Shown here in pieces: positions 1-10,300 of a DNA stretch of 64,000 nt; the first letter of the stretch is position 1; each line of letters begins with the position of its first letter. The position numbers and the translations under genes were made by a program. The notes under the pieces are model-generated. The model searched no databases, was not told the origin of the DNA, and saw nothing but the letters and a program-made list of their open reading frames with translations. This DNA comes from Siphonodentalium dalli (Eukaryota > Mollusca > Scaphopoda > Gadilida > Siphonodentaliidae), in assembly GCA_032622095.1 (NCBI GenBank), contig CP136065.1:218840151-218904150 (forward strand), written 5' to 3'.

Positions 1-19
1 GTACGGTCATTGAGGTTCG
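1..19 (-). CDS. Unit 0 exon 2, cut by the window edge
   Basis: The reverse complement gives acceptor CTAG followed by TNLNDRT in the same phase as exon 2 of gene A (21370 downward). The remainder lies to the left of the window. Confidence 0.7.
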
Positions 20-59
20 CTAGAATTGTAATATATCGCTACAATACCCATATAGTCAA

Positions 60-313
60 CAAGCCTTGAAATAGGGTGTCTGTCATTTGCAGAATGAGGT
101 CCCCATAGGGTGAATTTAGTGATGCTACCCCGCATAGTGGGCTAGCATCACCAAATTCACCCTCTGGGGACCTCATTCTGCTTACAACTCAGCAGAATGA
201 GGTCCCCAGAGGGTGAATTTGGTGATGCTAGCCCGCTATGCGTTGTAGCATCACTAAATTCACCCTCTGGGGACCTCATTCTGCAAATGACAGACACACT
301 ATTTCAAGGCTTG
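60..313. mobile_element. hAT-like MITE, 8-bp target duplication ATAGTCAA
   Basis: Same element and same site as 21411-21664: ATAGTCAA at 52-59 and 314-321, inverted ends CAAGCCTTGAAATAG. It was inherited through the unit duplication and not inserted independently. Confidence 0.88.
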
Positions 314-323
314 ATAGTCAACA

Positions 324-601
324 TTAACCCTTCCATGACTGTAGCTTCCTGAACTTTTCTGAAAACCCAGTTCCAAATTCCAATGCATTCTCTTATATAT
401 AATGCAAGTCTCCCATAGCGAGCCTCGCATATTTTAGAGAATACATTGGCTTATCGATATTTACCTTGACCTTGTAAGCCAGTGCATTCTCTTATATTAT
501 GTGAGGTAAGCTCCCTATGGCAGACTCACATATATAAGAGGATGCACTGGCACAGGATATTTAATGCTGCACCAGCGCAGCTCCCATCATGAAATGGTTA
601 A
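324..601. mobile_element. TTAA-flanked MITE (ends CCCTTCCATGAC)
   Basis: Same element and site as 21675-21947, with palindromes at about 379-450 and 479-551 containing 'ccaatgcattctcttata'. Confidence 0.78.
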
Positions 602-1185
602 TAAAGCTGAAGAATCCATAAAATGAAAGTATTTATCTGACACACATTTGTTATTATGTTATTTACAGGTCAGACCACTCCAATAAATAATAATAGTTAA
701 GGTGAAAACTAATTAAGTTGTTGATGACTGTTTTTTTGTTGCAGACTCTGACAAAATTTGTTTGATTATTTGCTTGTAGCTAGTAAAAATTAATATTTAT
801 CTCGGTCACAAATGAGATAATTCTCAGTATACACTTAAATGGGTACTGTACACTAAATCCGACCATTTATGGGACCATCTCTTTTTATACTCAAAAAAAT
901 TATGCAACAAATGAATGAATTTGAGCTATGTGTTTCTGCAAAATACACCCGTGTGCAACGATACAAAACATGGTAATTATAATGAAAATAAATTAAAATA
1001 ATAAAAAAAATGTTAAGTTCATTCTTTTGTATTGCAAATTAACCAATTTCAAAAAGTTTAAAGTGCACCAGTATGATAGACTTGACTATGTGCGACAATG
1101 AATGTACGTCATATCACTGTGAATGTGAATATCTGAATATATATATATGTATAGCCTGAATAGGCAGACTATAAAAAATACTCAC

Positions 1186-1338
1186 TTATATAAAGAGTGC
1201 GGAAATTCTTTCCCATTTTGATGACATTTGTCTCCCACTCAAAAACAATTAATCATTTCATCTCATTTTTACACTTTTTATTAATCCAGAGAATTATTGA
1301 TTGCACAACCGTCTGCTCAAACCTGTCTGATGTTTCTA
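1186..1338 (-). CDS. Unit 0 exon 1: 5' UTR plus start codon of another RRM-TatD gene
   Basis: ATG at 1216-1214 gives MGKNFRTLYI plus one base, then donor GTGAGT at 1185. The phase fits exon 2 at 19-1. The exon and flanks match gene A exon 1 (22515-22666) closely. 1217-1338 would be 5' UTR after a TTTACAG acceptor-like site. The rest of this gene lies outside the window, so its integrity is unknown. Confidence 0.68.
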
Positions 1339-1624
1339 CTGTAAACAAATGTAGGATTATCTCTCTTAGATTAACCATCTAAGTGCTGGACCTCACACTG
1401 ACTGATTTGATAAAAAGATGTATTGGTGTTTAATGACCTGTTTATCATGAAATAATACGTAAAGGGACATGTTATAATGTTGGCCCTTTGATCCCCTATT
1501 GCAGATAATAAACATCATACAATGGACAGTATACATTATAGGGTCCTCAAAAAGGCAAGTTTTCTCTATTTCAGTTTTTTTTCTTGAAAATGATGTGATT
1601 TATTTTAAAAAAAATTACAATTTG

Positions 1625-2055
1625 TAGAGCACCGTGGTCCAGTGGTTAGCGTGTCGGACTTGTATTCGTCATAAACACATCGATATGGGTTTGCAGCGCG
1701 TCGCCAGTCATTGAGTCTCCACATAGCAGTGGCTTGGCCGCTTTGATCAACATGCAATTGTCTGATTGCTCGCTGTTTCAAAACCCGCGCCAAGTTGTGA
1801 CCTTTGAGCAAGGTCACTCGTACTGTGTCAGCTTCGCATCACTCATGCGTTAAAAGAGTACCAGTCGATCAGCTTGTCATACTGATGAGTATCAGAGCAT
1901 GTTCTGATCAAACTAGAGCAGAGCCTGCAATGGCTGCAGCCGGTTCATTGGTTGGCTTGTACAAATGACTGGGGTAATATTGTACCAAGCGTGTTAGAGC
2001 AAGTAATTGGTTAATCGCTATATAAAATTGGTCATTATTATTATTATTATTAATA
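1625..2055 (+). mobile_element. tRNA-derived SINE
   Basis: The head GAGCACCGTGGTCCAGTGG resembles a tRNA with an A-box-like segment. The body includes 'tggcttgtacaaatgactgg' and the 3' end is (TTA)n. The matching place in gene A's 5' flank (about 22920) is empty. The second copy is at 13378-13790. Confidence 0.78.
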
Positions 2056-2256
2056 TTATGAAATTAGACACAGGTATTATTTACCTGAAAACTTATTCAC
2101 CTGCGAATGATGGTCATGGGGGTAGTGCTGCTGGAGGGGTCAGGTTACTATGTTTTAGATTGTTGCTGCTTTCGACCAGGAACCAGTCTATTCAACAAGA
2201 GACCTTTAGTGCGCTCAAATAAACAGACACAAGAGTCGCAAAAACAATGACAGAGA

Positions 2257-3683
2257 TAGGGTCCTGCGAATAGGAGATTTTGATCGAATCGAATATCGAA
2301 TCGAGTCTACGTAATCGAATCGAATATCGAATCGAATATCGAATCGAATCGTATACATGTGTGTTGCATTCTCAATTAGGCATTTAATGTCAATGATCAG
2401 ATGATTTGAGAAACGTTCTATGAACTTCCATGAAATTCCATCATAACTTGTGTGGCGATCAACCGTCGTTCCAGACACTATTAACTTCAATTGAGAATTG
2501 TTGAGAGACAAAAAAACAGATTAAAACGTCCATGCGGTCGTCACGACGATTAGATATATAACCACTAAACGTATTATCGGAATTAAAATCACGCGCAATA
2601 TGTAGAGTTTGCATGTACATGCACAATTGCAAATCGGCACTCGGAAACACCCGTTTTTATAAACTTGAAGATGCAACAACAGTCGCAGGGTAGCCTGTTT
2701 ATGTAGTGCTGGATGCTTAGATGTCTTGTTGTCCCAGACGCTTGTGATTTATATACCACGTTGCATTCATCAGACGTGAAAGTTTCTGCACTACATGCAG
2801 CTTTTATCATGTTTATAATAAACATGAATAACGGACGACAAATTGTAAAGTTTCAAGGAATTCTCCGAAACTGAAAGTCAACTGCAAAAGAAAACACCGC
2901 CACACGCACTCTTCGACGCCGGGAACACGTGTTGTTTACTTTCTCGGCGATATTACAGAATGATGTCGACCGCGACGAATGCAGAGGATGGGAAAGTTAC
3001 ATTTATTTTATTGTTAAATACACTTATTAAGTAACTTCATTTGGTCGTAACATATATACCATGCATAAAATCATCTAGCCAATATCCATTTGCATTCATA
3101 CTTCGTTCGAACACGAATCACTAGAAAATGGGTTAGCGGTGTACTCCATTGGTACCTCGTGTGCGCGGATTTAGACAAAACGGGAAAAGTCGCGTGCGGC
3201 GATCTGAATAAACTGATGTTTGTGTTGTACAATTTGAAAAAGTAGAATTACACCACAAAACTGGATCGAGATATCCATGGTAACTCGAGTAATGACCAAT
3301 CTGGAGAATGTTTTTAAGCATCTCATCGCTATTATAATTTACGCGTGTCGTCGGTCCATCGGCGATCTCTGAGCTTTTGGCTACCATGTTCAAAGCTAGA
3401 ATTCAGATGTATTTAGTCGTCTTATAGTGACTAATTACTGGCTATACTTATATTTAATAGGATGCGAACATTCGCGATGTACAATAAGAATTATAAGGGG
3501 CATATATTCATAATTTTCGGGAATTATATGGCACAGAAACAGCGAAGATCGACGTGTGCACTTGTCCGTAAACAGCTTACTTTTTTGTCAGTGTATATTC
3601 GAAATTTCGAGTTGGAAATTTCGAATCGAATTTGACTTTCGAATCGAATCTCGAATCGAATATCGAATATTCGCAGGACCCTA
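2257..3683. mobile_element. hAT-like non-autonomous element with (ATCGA) subterminal repeats
   Basis: Ends TAGGGTCCTGCGAAT and ATTCGCAGGACCCTA are inverted repeats. GACAGAGA flanks both sides exactly (2249-2256 and 3684-3691). Both subterminal regions are runs of 'aatcgaatatcg' in opposite orientation. Gene A's flank near 23125 is an empty site. No transposase frame is recognised in the 1.4-kb interior. Confidence 0.85.
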
Positions 3684-3729
3684 GACAGAGACTACATCTA
3701 TATAGAAATTTTCATTCACTAAGAAGTTA

Positions 3730-3943
3730 CAGTAATGCCCTAAGTAATCGACTTCTTTAACCACAGCAGAATTATGGGTAACTTTTCAGGATTTAGTCGG
3801 AAATATGGCTTGTTGCCATTCATCGGAAAGCTCTCCCCGAGAGCTTTCCGGTGAATGCAACAAGCCATATTTCCAACTAAATCCTGAAAAGTTACCCATA
3901 AGTCTGCTGTGGTTAAAGGAGTCGATTACTTAGGGCATTACTG
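3730..3943. mobile_element. TA-type palindromic MITE (ends CAGTAATGCCC)
   Basis: Two arms of about 100 bp, start CAGTAATGCCCTAAGTAATC, end ATTACTG, with TA on both sides. The empty site 'agttatatcaac' is visible at about 23162 in gene A's flank, proving a TA target duplication of Tc1/mariner type. Confidence 0.88.
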
Positions 3944-4084
3944 TATATCAACTTTGGGATGAAAATCATTCATTAAAATGTACTTTTACTTCCATGAACT
4001 AGAAATTTAGACAGTTGTTATCGCGCGATAGACTGGTCCTTGTCTTTGTTCACTGAAATGTAGAAAACTTAGTAACCTGTTCCT

Positions 4085-4640
4085 TTCTGTGGTAGTGGTG
4101 GGCTTGGGTGAGTGCCAGTACAAAGAGCATTGTGAGGGCGTGGTAAAATACATCCGTGGTAATTCCAAAAAAGGGCCATAATTCTGGTAAAAATTGGTAG
4201 ATGGAACCCGAATTCGAACTAAAGCTGTATTTTGTGGTAATAAACTCACATACCAAATTTCATTCCATTCAGCTCAGACTTACTAAAGATATGATCCGGA
4301 AACGAAATTTGATTGCTAATTCCAACAAAAAGGGCCATAACTGATGAAAATTGGCAGGCACTTACAACCCAAATTCGAACATGAGGTGTATTTTGTGCTT
4401 GTAAACCCACATACTAAATTTCATTCTATTCATTTTAGAATTATTAAAGTTATCATCCTGAAACTAAAATTGAGTGCAAATTCCAACAAAAAAGGCATTA
4501 AATCTGGTGAAAATTGGTGTGCAGAACCCGTATTCGAACTTGAGCTAGTAAAGTCACAGGTCTCAACTAATCTAAAAGTTATCATCCGGAAACCAAAATC
4601 AAATCGACAGATGGATGCGGACAGTAAATCAGGCCAATCT
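4085..4640. repeat. Dispersed non-coding tail repeats
   Basis: About three imperfect copies of 'aattccaacaaaaagggcca' followed by 'gaaaattggc', 'acccgaattcgaac', 'catac(t/c)aaatttcattc' and 'gttatcatccggaaac'. The same units recur at 24130-25185. I infer 3' tails of a non-LTR element common in molluscs. Confidence 0.6.
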
Positions 4641-5030
4641 CTTAAGATATAATGGGCCAATGACCTCTCAGGTGCTGTCCACACACACTACACTATGCCC
4701 CTGTAGTGACCATATATAGGTTGTATCGGTGTTTTGTTTTGATTGTCAGCCAGCGAGTGACATGATATAACAACAGGTTAATCTTGTAAAGTTTTGCATA
4801 AGTGGGAACCTGCGAGAAAGTATGTGTCAAATCTTTTGGATCAAGAGTAAACGTTGGCGTGAACTCTCTCCCTCGCTGTGTGACAATCAAAACAAAACAC
4901 TGATACAACCTAATATGGTCACTAATGCTGAATTGGTCAGTGTTGCATGTTATTATGCAAAAAGACACACAGGATCTCTCAAATGTGCAAAAAGACACCC
5001 AGGATATCAAGGTATCATTCATTGGGACAG

Positions 5031-5806
5031 TTAAAGTGGAAAGAAACTATCGCATAATGAAAAGGCATGTACATCAAGCAAGCTGTTCTCTGTTCGAGTG
5101 TAAATTTTCAATGCAAATCTCCACACATGATCGGTGATATGTCATCTCAAACTAACCTGCCGGTAAGTTGACGCCGCCATTTTAGACGAAATATTATCAG
5201 TTTGTGACGTCACGGCCTCACTTGGTTGTTTAACGCTAAACTGTATCACGTATGATAGTCTGTTTTAGATATGAAAAATAATTAAAACAGCAGACTGAAT
5301 GTTTGTTGCGCGCAATAAATGATTATCTGTTGTGAATAAATTATAGTTTAATTCGCGAAAGATTGTTTGGTTGTCATATTTGCACATATAGGCTAGAAGT
5401 CATTTGAGTTTGGCCAAGATTGTCACATTCAAATGTTATGCGACCGTTAACTGGCTGTAAATTAATTGTTCAAAATTATAACATAAATATTTGTGGCTTA
5501 TAATACATGTATGTAGTCTTCAATGGGCTGTGATTGCTTAGATTTTTAGCAGAATAACAAACAAACATGCTTTTAGTGTGATAGCCTTTATAGATATCTG
5601 TACTAAGGATAGGTAGCGCGAAGTGAGGCTGTGACGTCACGACCTTATAAATATGGATGCACCGTAATTTAAGTGTGAGTTTTCTATTACACGATGTGAT
5701 ATCGTGTTTCAGTGTAACTGAGAAATGAGAGGTGTTTTAACCCATCATGGTTGATATACTAAATATATTAACGGCCTGATTCATTGAGGGTTTCCTTCCC
5801 CTTTAA
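5031..5806. mobile_element. TTAA-flanked element with ends AGTGGAAAGAAAC
   Basis: TTAA-AGTGGAAAGAAAC at the left and GTTTCCTTCCCCT-TTAA at the right. The flank of gene A reads 'gacagttaaactcaacg' (about 27466), a perfect empty site. It contains an internal inverted pair TGACGTCACGGCCTCACTT (about 5205) and its near complement (about 5622). Non-coding. Confidence 0.82.
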
Positions 5807-6317
5807 ACTCAACGTCGGTGGAATACCCATTAAAATAATTATTTTAATAACAATTAACATGCGACTAATTTAAAATCTATTTTTTTATTACACGTTGAAA
5901 TGCTAAGTGATTTTTGCAAATTTTCTGAGATCCTCGGTGTCTTTTTGCATGAAACCATGCAGCAATGACCTATTCAGCATCGCTAACCGGGGCATAGTGT
6001 AGCATATGTGAACAGTACCTCAGGTTGAGTTATTTCATGCAACTAAATTTGACATTCAAGACATGATATTCCCCATTGAGAATTGAATTGAGGGGCCATT
6101 TCTATAAATGAGCAGAACTGTGTAATGTAAGTGAGGCATACCATTACCCATGAATATTCCAACTCATTGAACCAAAGTCTTACATTGGCTCAAAATGGCC
6201 ACCAAAATATAGAAAATGGAGGTGTGCCCAGCAATCGCTAACAAGTTGTGGTTGATGAATATAATTGGCTATTCTGCCTTCTATACATTGAATACTACAA
6301 TGTATTATGCAACTTGG

Positions 6318-6706
6318 TTAACCCTTTACCCAACAGAACGGCCCTTTGCCAATGCATTCTCTTATATATGCGAGTCGACCATAGGTCGCCTCGCATATAT
6401 AAGAGAATGCATTGGCTTAACACATTAAAAATTATAAAATTGTTAAAGAATGTAAGAAAAAATGGTAAAAAGTGTTAAAAAAAGATTTTTTTAGGCCAAT
6501 GCATTCTCTTATATATGCGAGGCGACCTATGGTCGACTCGCATATATAAGAGAATGCATTGGCACAGGGCATAACTGTAACTATCACAATGTGGTCAAGG
6601 AGCCGGTTCCAATTATATCCATATTTGTATGGTTCTATTGAGACAGACCGAAGATATTTTAGGCTGTTGAAGCTTTATTTGGCCGGTTTGTTGGGTATAG
6701 GGTTAA
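6318..6706. mobile_element. TTAA-flanked MITE (CCCTTTACCCAACAG) with two hairpins
   Basis: TTAA at both ends. The empty site 'cttggttaattg' is at about 27660 below unit B. Palindromes at 6345-6415 and 6495-6562 are in opposite orientation. It lies about 170 bases beyond the gene A stop, and its AATAAA-like sequence on the minus strand (about 6672) could serve as a polyadenylation signal. Confidence 0.85.
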
Positions 6707-6871
6707 TTGCCCCTTATTTGAAGTGAAGAGGCCAATTCTAGTGAGAAACAGTTGCAATGTGCTAGACATGAGCATGCACACATGAAATTTATCAGAATTA
6801 ACAACTGTGTTAGTTGTAGGCAAGAGTACATTTTTTTATATAGGATATCAAATATTCTGTTTGAAAAACAT

Positions 6872-7392
6872 TCAAAAAGGAAGTTTAATAATGTTTGAAT
6901 GATAATATTGACATAATCCATCAAATAAGTCAAATAAATGTTCCATTTTAAAGCAACACAAACTTAATAAGCACCAGAGAACATAACTTCCAGCAAACAT
7001 CACACAAGTCACAGTAATAAATCTCTTTATCCATTTATAGCCTCTATGTTCTGACAAAAGCACACACGTAGGAACTGGTTCATTTTGTTGGTCACTAACA
7101 TTTGAGAATTTGAAAACTTTGTAAGAATTGTTGATAACCTTGTTCGACAGTTCCGTAGGATCCATTTCTTTTGCCCATGCAGCGAACTCGAGAAACACAG
7201 GTAATCCACACGGTTCACTCCTCCTATCTGTTGTATATTTATAGTGAAGACTGTGAGCTTCGGGTGTTGGTCTAAACTGTTTCATATCATTGTTTTTGTA
7301 TTTAGGCATTAACAATGTTATCCGAGTTCCAAGAATTAGTTGATCATCTGGAATCAATTTCACACATTTCCGACTGGCAGTTCCAAAAAATC
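6872..7392 (-). CDS. Gene A exon 7: TatD C-terminal part, transmembrane helix and stop
   Basis: 521 nt after acceptor TTTTTTCAG, phase 1 in, stop at 6874-6872. KLIPDDQLILGTRITLLMP sits where TatD proteins carry 'LLhETD-PhL'; Glu and Asp are Gly311 and Arg313. RRSEPCGLPVFLEF and KVINNSYKVFKF match the terminal TatD helices (the family has RNEP and N-hK-hF there). A linker of about 25 residues leads to FITVTCVMFAGSYVLWCLL, a single membrane span, then a 25-residue tail. The same exon recurs at 27825, 36893 and 55112, with a fragment at 50849. Confidence 0.82.
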
Positions 7393-10300
7393 CTGAAAAA
7401 ATTATCAACCAGTAATTCCCAAGAGAAAATGAGACAAAAATTTCAGTGAAATTTCAGTGAAATTCAGTGAAATTACCAAATTTTTGTGTTATTTTACCAT
7501 TTCAGTGAATTTCACTGAAATTTCGGTGAAATTTCACTGAAATTTATTTTAACTTTTCCAGTTAGTTTCACTAAAATTTCACTCAAATGACAAAATAGTT
7601 TTCAGTGAGATTTTGAGTACTAAATTTTCAGTTTTAAATATAAAATTAATTCACTAAAAAATGATAAAACAATTTTCAGTGAGATTTTGAGTACTTTTCA
7701 GTTTTAAATATAAAATTTCACTAAAAAATGATCAAATAGTTTTCAGTGAGATTTTGAGTACTAAATTTTCAGTTTTAAATATAAAATTAATTCACTAAAA
7801 AATGATAAAACAATTTTCAGTGAGATTTTGAGTACTTTTCAGTTTTAAATATAAAATTTCACTAAAAAATGATCAAATAGTTTTCAGTGAGATTTTGAGT
7901 ACTTTTCAGTTTAAAATTTGTAATTTTACATCATTATATAGTTTTATCTTACAATTTAGCTATATTTCATCAAATACACGCGAAAACGCCTAGGCGGTTT
8001 CCGATCTTGTATCCTGGATGGCAACAAGGATATCTTCGATGGCAACAGCTGGTGCACGTGCGTTTCGACAACTGGCTTGTTTTCAAAACAAAACGTTTAA
8101 ATAACCTACTAAATGTCGTAAAATAATATACTCGTGGGCTACGAATGTAAAATAATCAATAATTAGTTCAATAAAGTTGACAAAATGTGGAGACAGGTCC
8201 CAAAAAGCTCAAAATAACCACCCAAAAATGTTTGGAAATCGAAAAAGTAACGAAGTTTACACATTGTTAACAGCGCGCACGAATACGGACTATTTTGACA
8301 ATTTCTATTTTAGCGAAGTAGGGAATTCCCTGTAATTCAGTACGGTCTTGATCAAAAGCTACTGAACGCATTTTTTATTCGATAAAATACAGAATGGAAA
8401 ATCAAATTAATTTTATCTTATGTTAAGGATATAAAACACAATACTTAGGAAAAGTCCGTGATTTAGTGCATTTCCTCTAAATGAAGTTTAATGGGTTATT
8501 TTAGTGCGAGTCAGAAATCGATTGTCGAAGTGTCGGAAAGTTCAAAATTCACCAAAAGGCAAAACTCTGAATGGACAGTCATCTCCGGCAATGCCTCTCG
8601 CCAACCCTATCACTATCCAAGGAGATTGCACCATAAAATAATACAATTATCCTGTTAAAAGTGACAATAATGTCGAACATATGAAACGAAAATATCGTCG
8701 CCTCTTCATTGAATCGGATTCCAGCCAAAGTGAATTTGAATAGTGACGTGAATTTCTCAGAATTTGACTTATCACAACGCCGCGTGCTGAGAATATTGTG
8801 TACGTTGTGTGTTGCGCGTAATAAAATAGTTCCTGTTTTAAATTGAGTTTTATTGCATTTTTATGGTACGAATTGTAAGATAAATTGGTTATCATCACCC
8901 TGTGTGTTTCCGAGATCCGTATTCAAGTCTCGCTGCCTTCTCTGGGCTGTCTATCGACTCGTCCTACGGACTCGTCGATAGACTGCCCAGAGAAGGCAGC
9001 TCGACTTGAATACGGATCTCAGAAACACACATGGTGGTGATAACCTATATTTATTATTGTCTTGGTGGACAAAAGAAAAAAGAATAAAATTGTGTTTTCA
9101 ATTCTATCTTAAAGAAGTGTGTCTACATGGAAATATGGACCCCCAAATGTGAATGTCAGCGGATATTGGTAGTGACAAATACTCGCCATTTTCTGACGTG
9201 TATGGTAAAGAAACATCTGATTCAGAGCGTCCCTCATCACTAATAATAGCTGACTGTTCTAAGAAAGACACCGTGAACAGAAAATTACTCTGTGCCAACA
9301 AAGTTTGTGATGTTATATTATGTGTGAAATGTGCAAAACCGCGATGTGTCTATTCAAATACAAAACTTCAAAGGGCATGTTTTTTTTAATCGCGACAATC
9401 TCAGTCGGCCGACATAAATTGTCCGGTCATTCAAAGCGACACCGGTTGTTTTTTCGGCAACACCGGTTCCACCATGTCGGTTTAATACGTAGCTTCTCAT
9501 TGGCTCGATTCACTTCCTTTGGTGTCGACGCTCGACATCAAGCCAATGATATTCGTTGACTCGACGGACTTCGGGATATTTTTTGCTGCGATCATTCTTT
9601 TGTTTTGAACATAAGAGTTTCACGGTTCGCGATCTCTTTCAAAAGAAATTAGAAGTTTTAAAAGTGATTGTTATGAATTCAATTGTGAAAGAAGGCGATC
9701 GATACGACGACGTTGGAGTTAAGAATAAATTTTCATTTGCCTGGTGTCAATAAATCTCTCAGTGCGGGCCAGCATATACAAAGATCGACGTCATACAGTA
9801 AAATCGAACTGGATTTCTCAGCTCTATATAGGGTTGAAAATTTGACATGCGATACAGAACAGTATAGTACAAGAAATGATGGAACCATTTTACTTAATAA
9901 ATAGAGCATGGCTTAGAGTGAAATACGCCGATATAGTGCATAGTGAGGTTGTGTAGTTCACGACGTGAAGCGGAGTGAACTACACAACCGCACTATGCAC
10001 TATATCGGCGTATTTCACGACAAGTCATGCTCTAATTATTATATTGTATCGAACAAATGCAGAAATAAAAGGCAAACCAGTGGGCTAACACCATTTTTTT
10101 TAAAAGAAAAAAAAATAATATGTAAACAAAAAACAAAAAAATTTAAAATTCCTCTTTGTTCAGGTTTGTTTGTTTGTTTTTTAAAAATTAATTATTTGTA
10201 ATTGTTTTTTTTTCAATGTTTGTTTTCCTGTTTTTTTAAAAACTTTGGCTGCCTGTTTGTTGTTTTTAAAAATTATTTTTTGTTGTTTTTTTATATTATT

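Larger units (their letters stand above)
20..1185 (-). other. Unit 0 intron 1
   Basis: Holds the hAT-like MITE (60-313) and TTAA MITE (324-601). 602-1185 matches 21948-22514 of gene A and shows nothing coding. Confidence 0.65.
1339..6871. other. Spacer between unit 0 and gene A
   Basis: No coding exon is seen. It contains, in order, a SINE (1625-2055), a hAT-like element (2257-3683), a TA MITE (3730-3943), tail repeats (4085-4640), a TTAA element (5031-5806) and another TTAA MITE (6318-6706). The remainder aligns with 22667-27824, confirming that the spacer was duplicated with the gene. Confidence 0.6.

Noticed and set aside
1625-1710. Possible tRNA gene on the plus strand
   Set aside because: Only A-box-like and weak B-box-like parts are present; I cannot fold a cloverleaf, and the same head with the same body and (TTA)n tail recurs at 13378. 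It is a SINE head.
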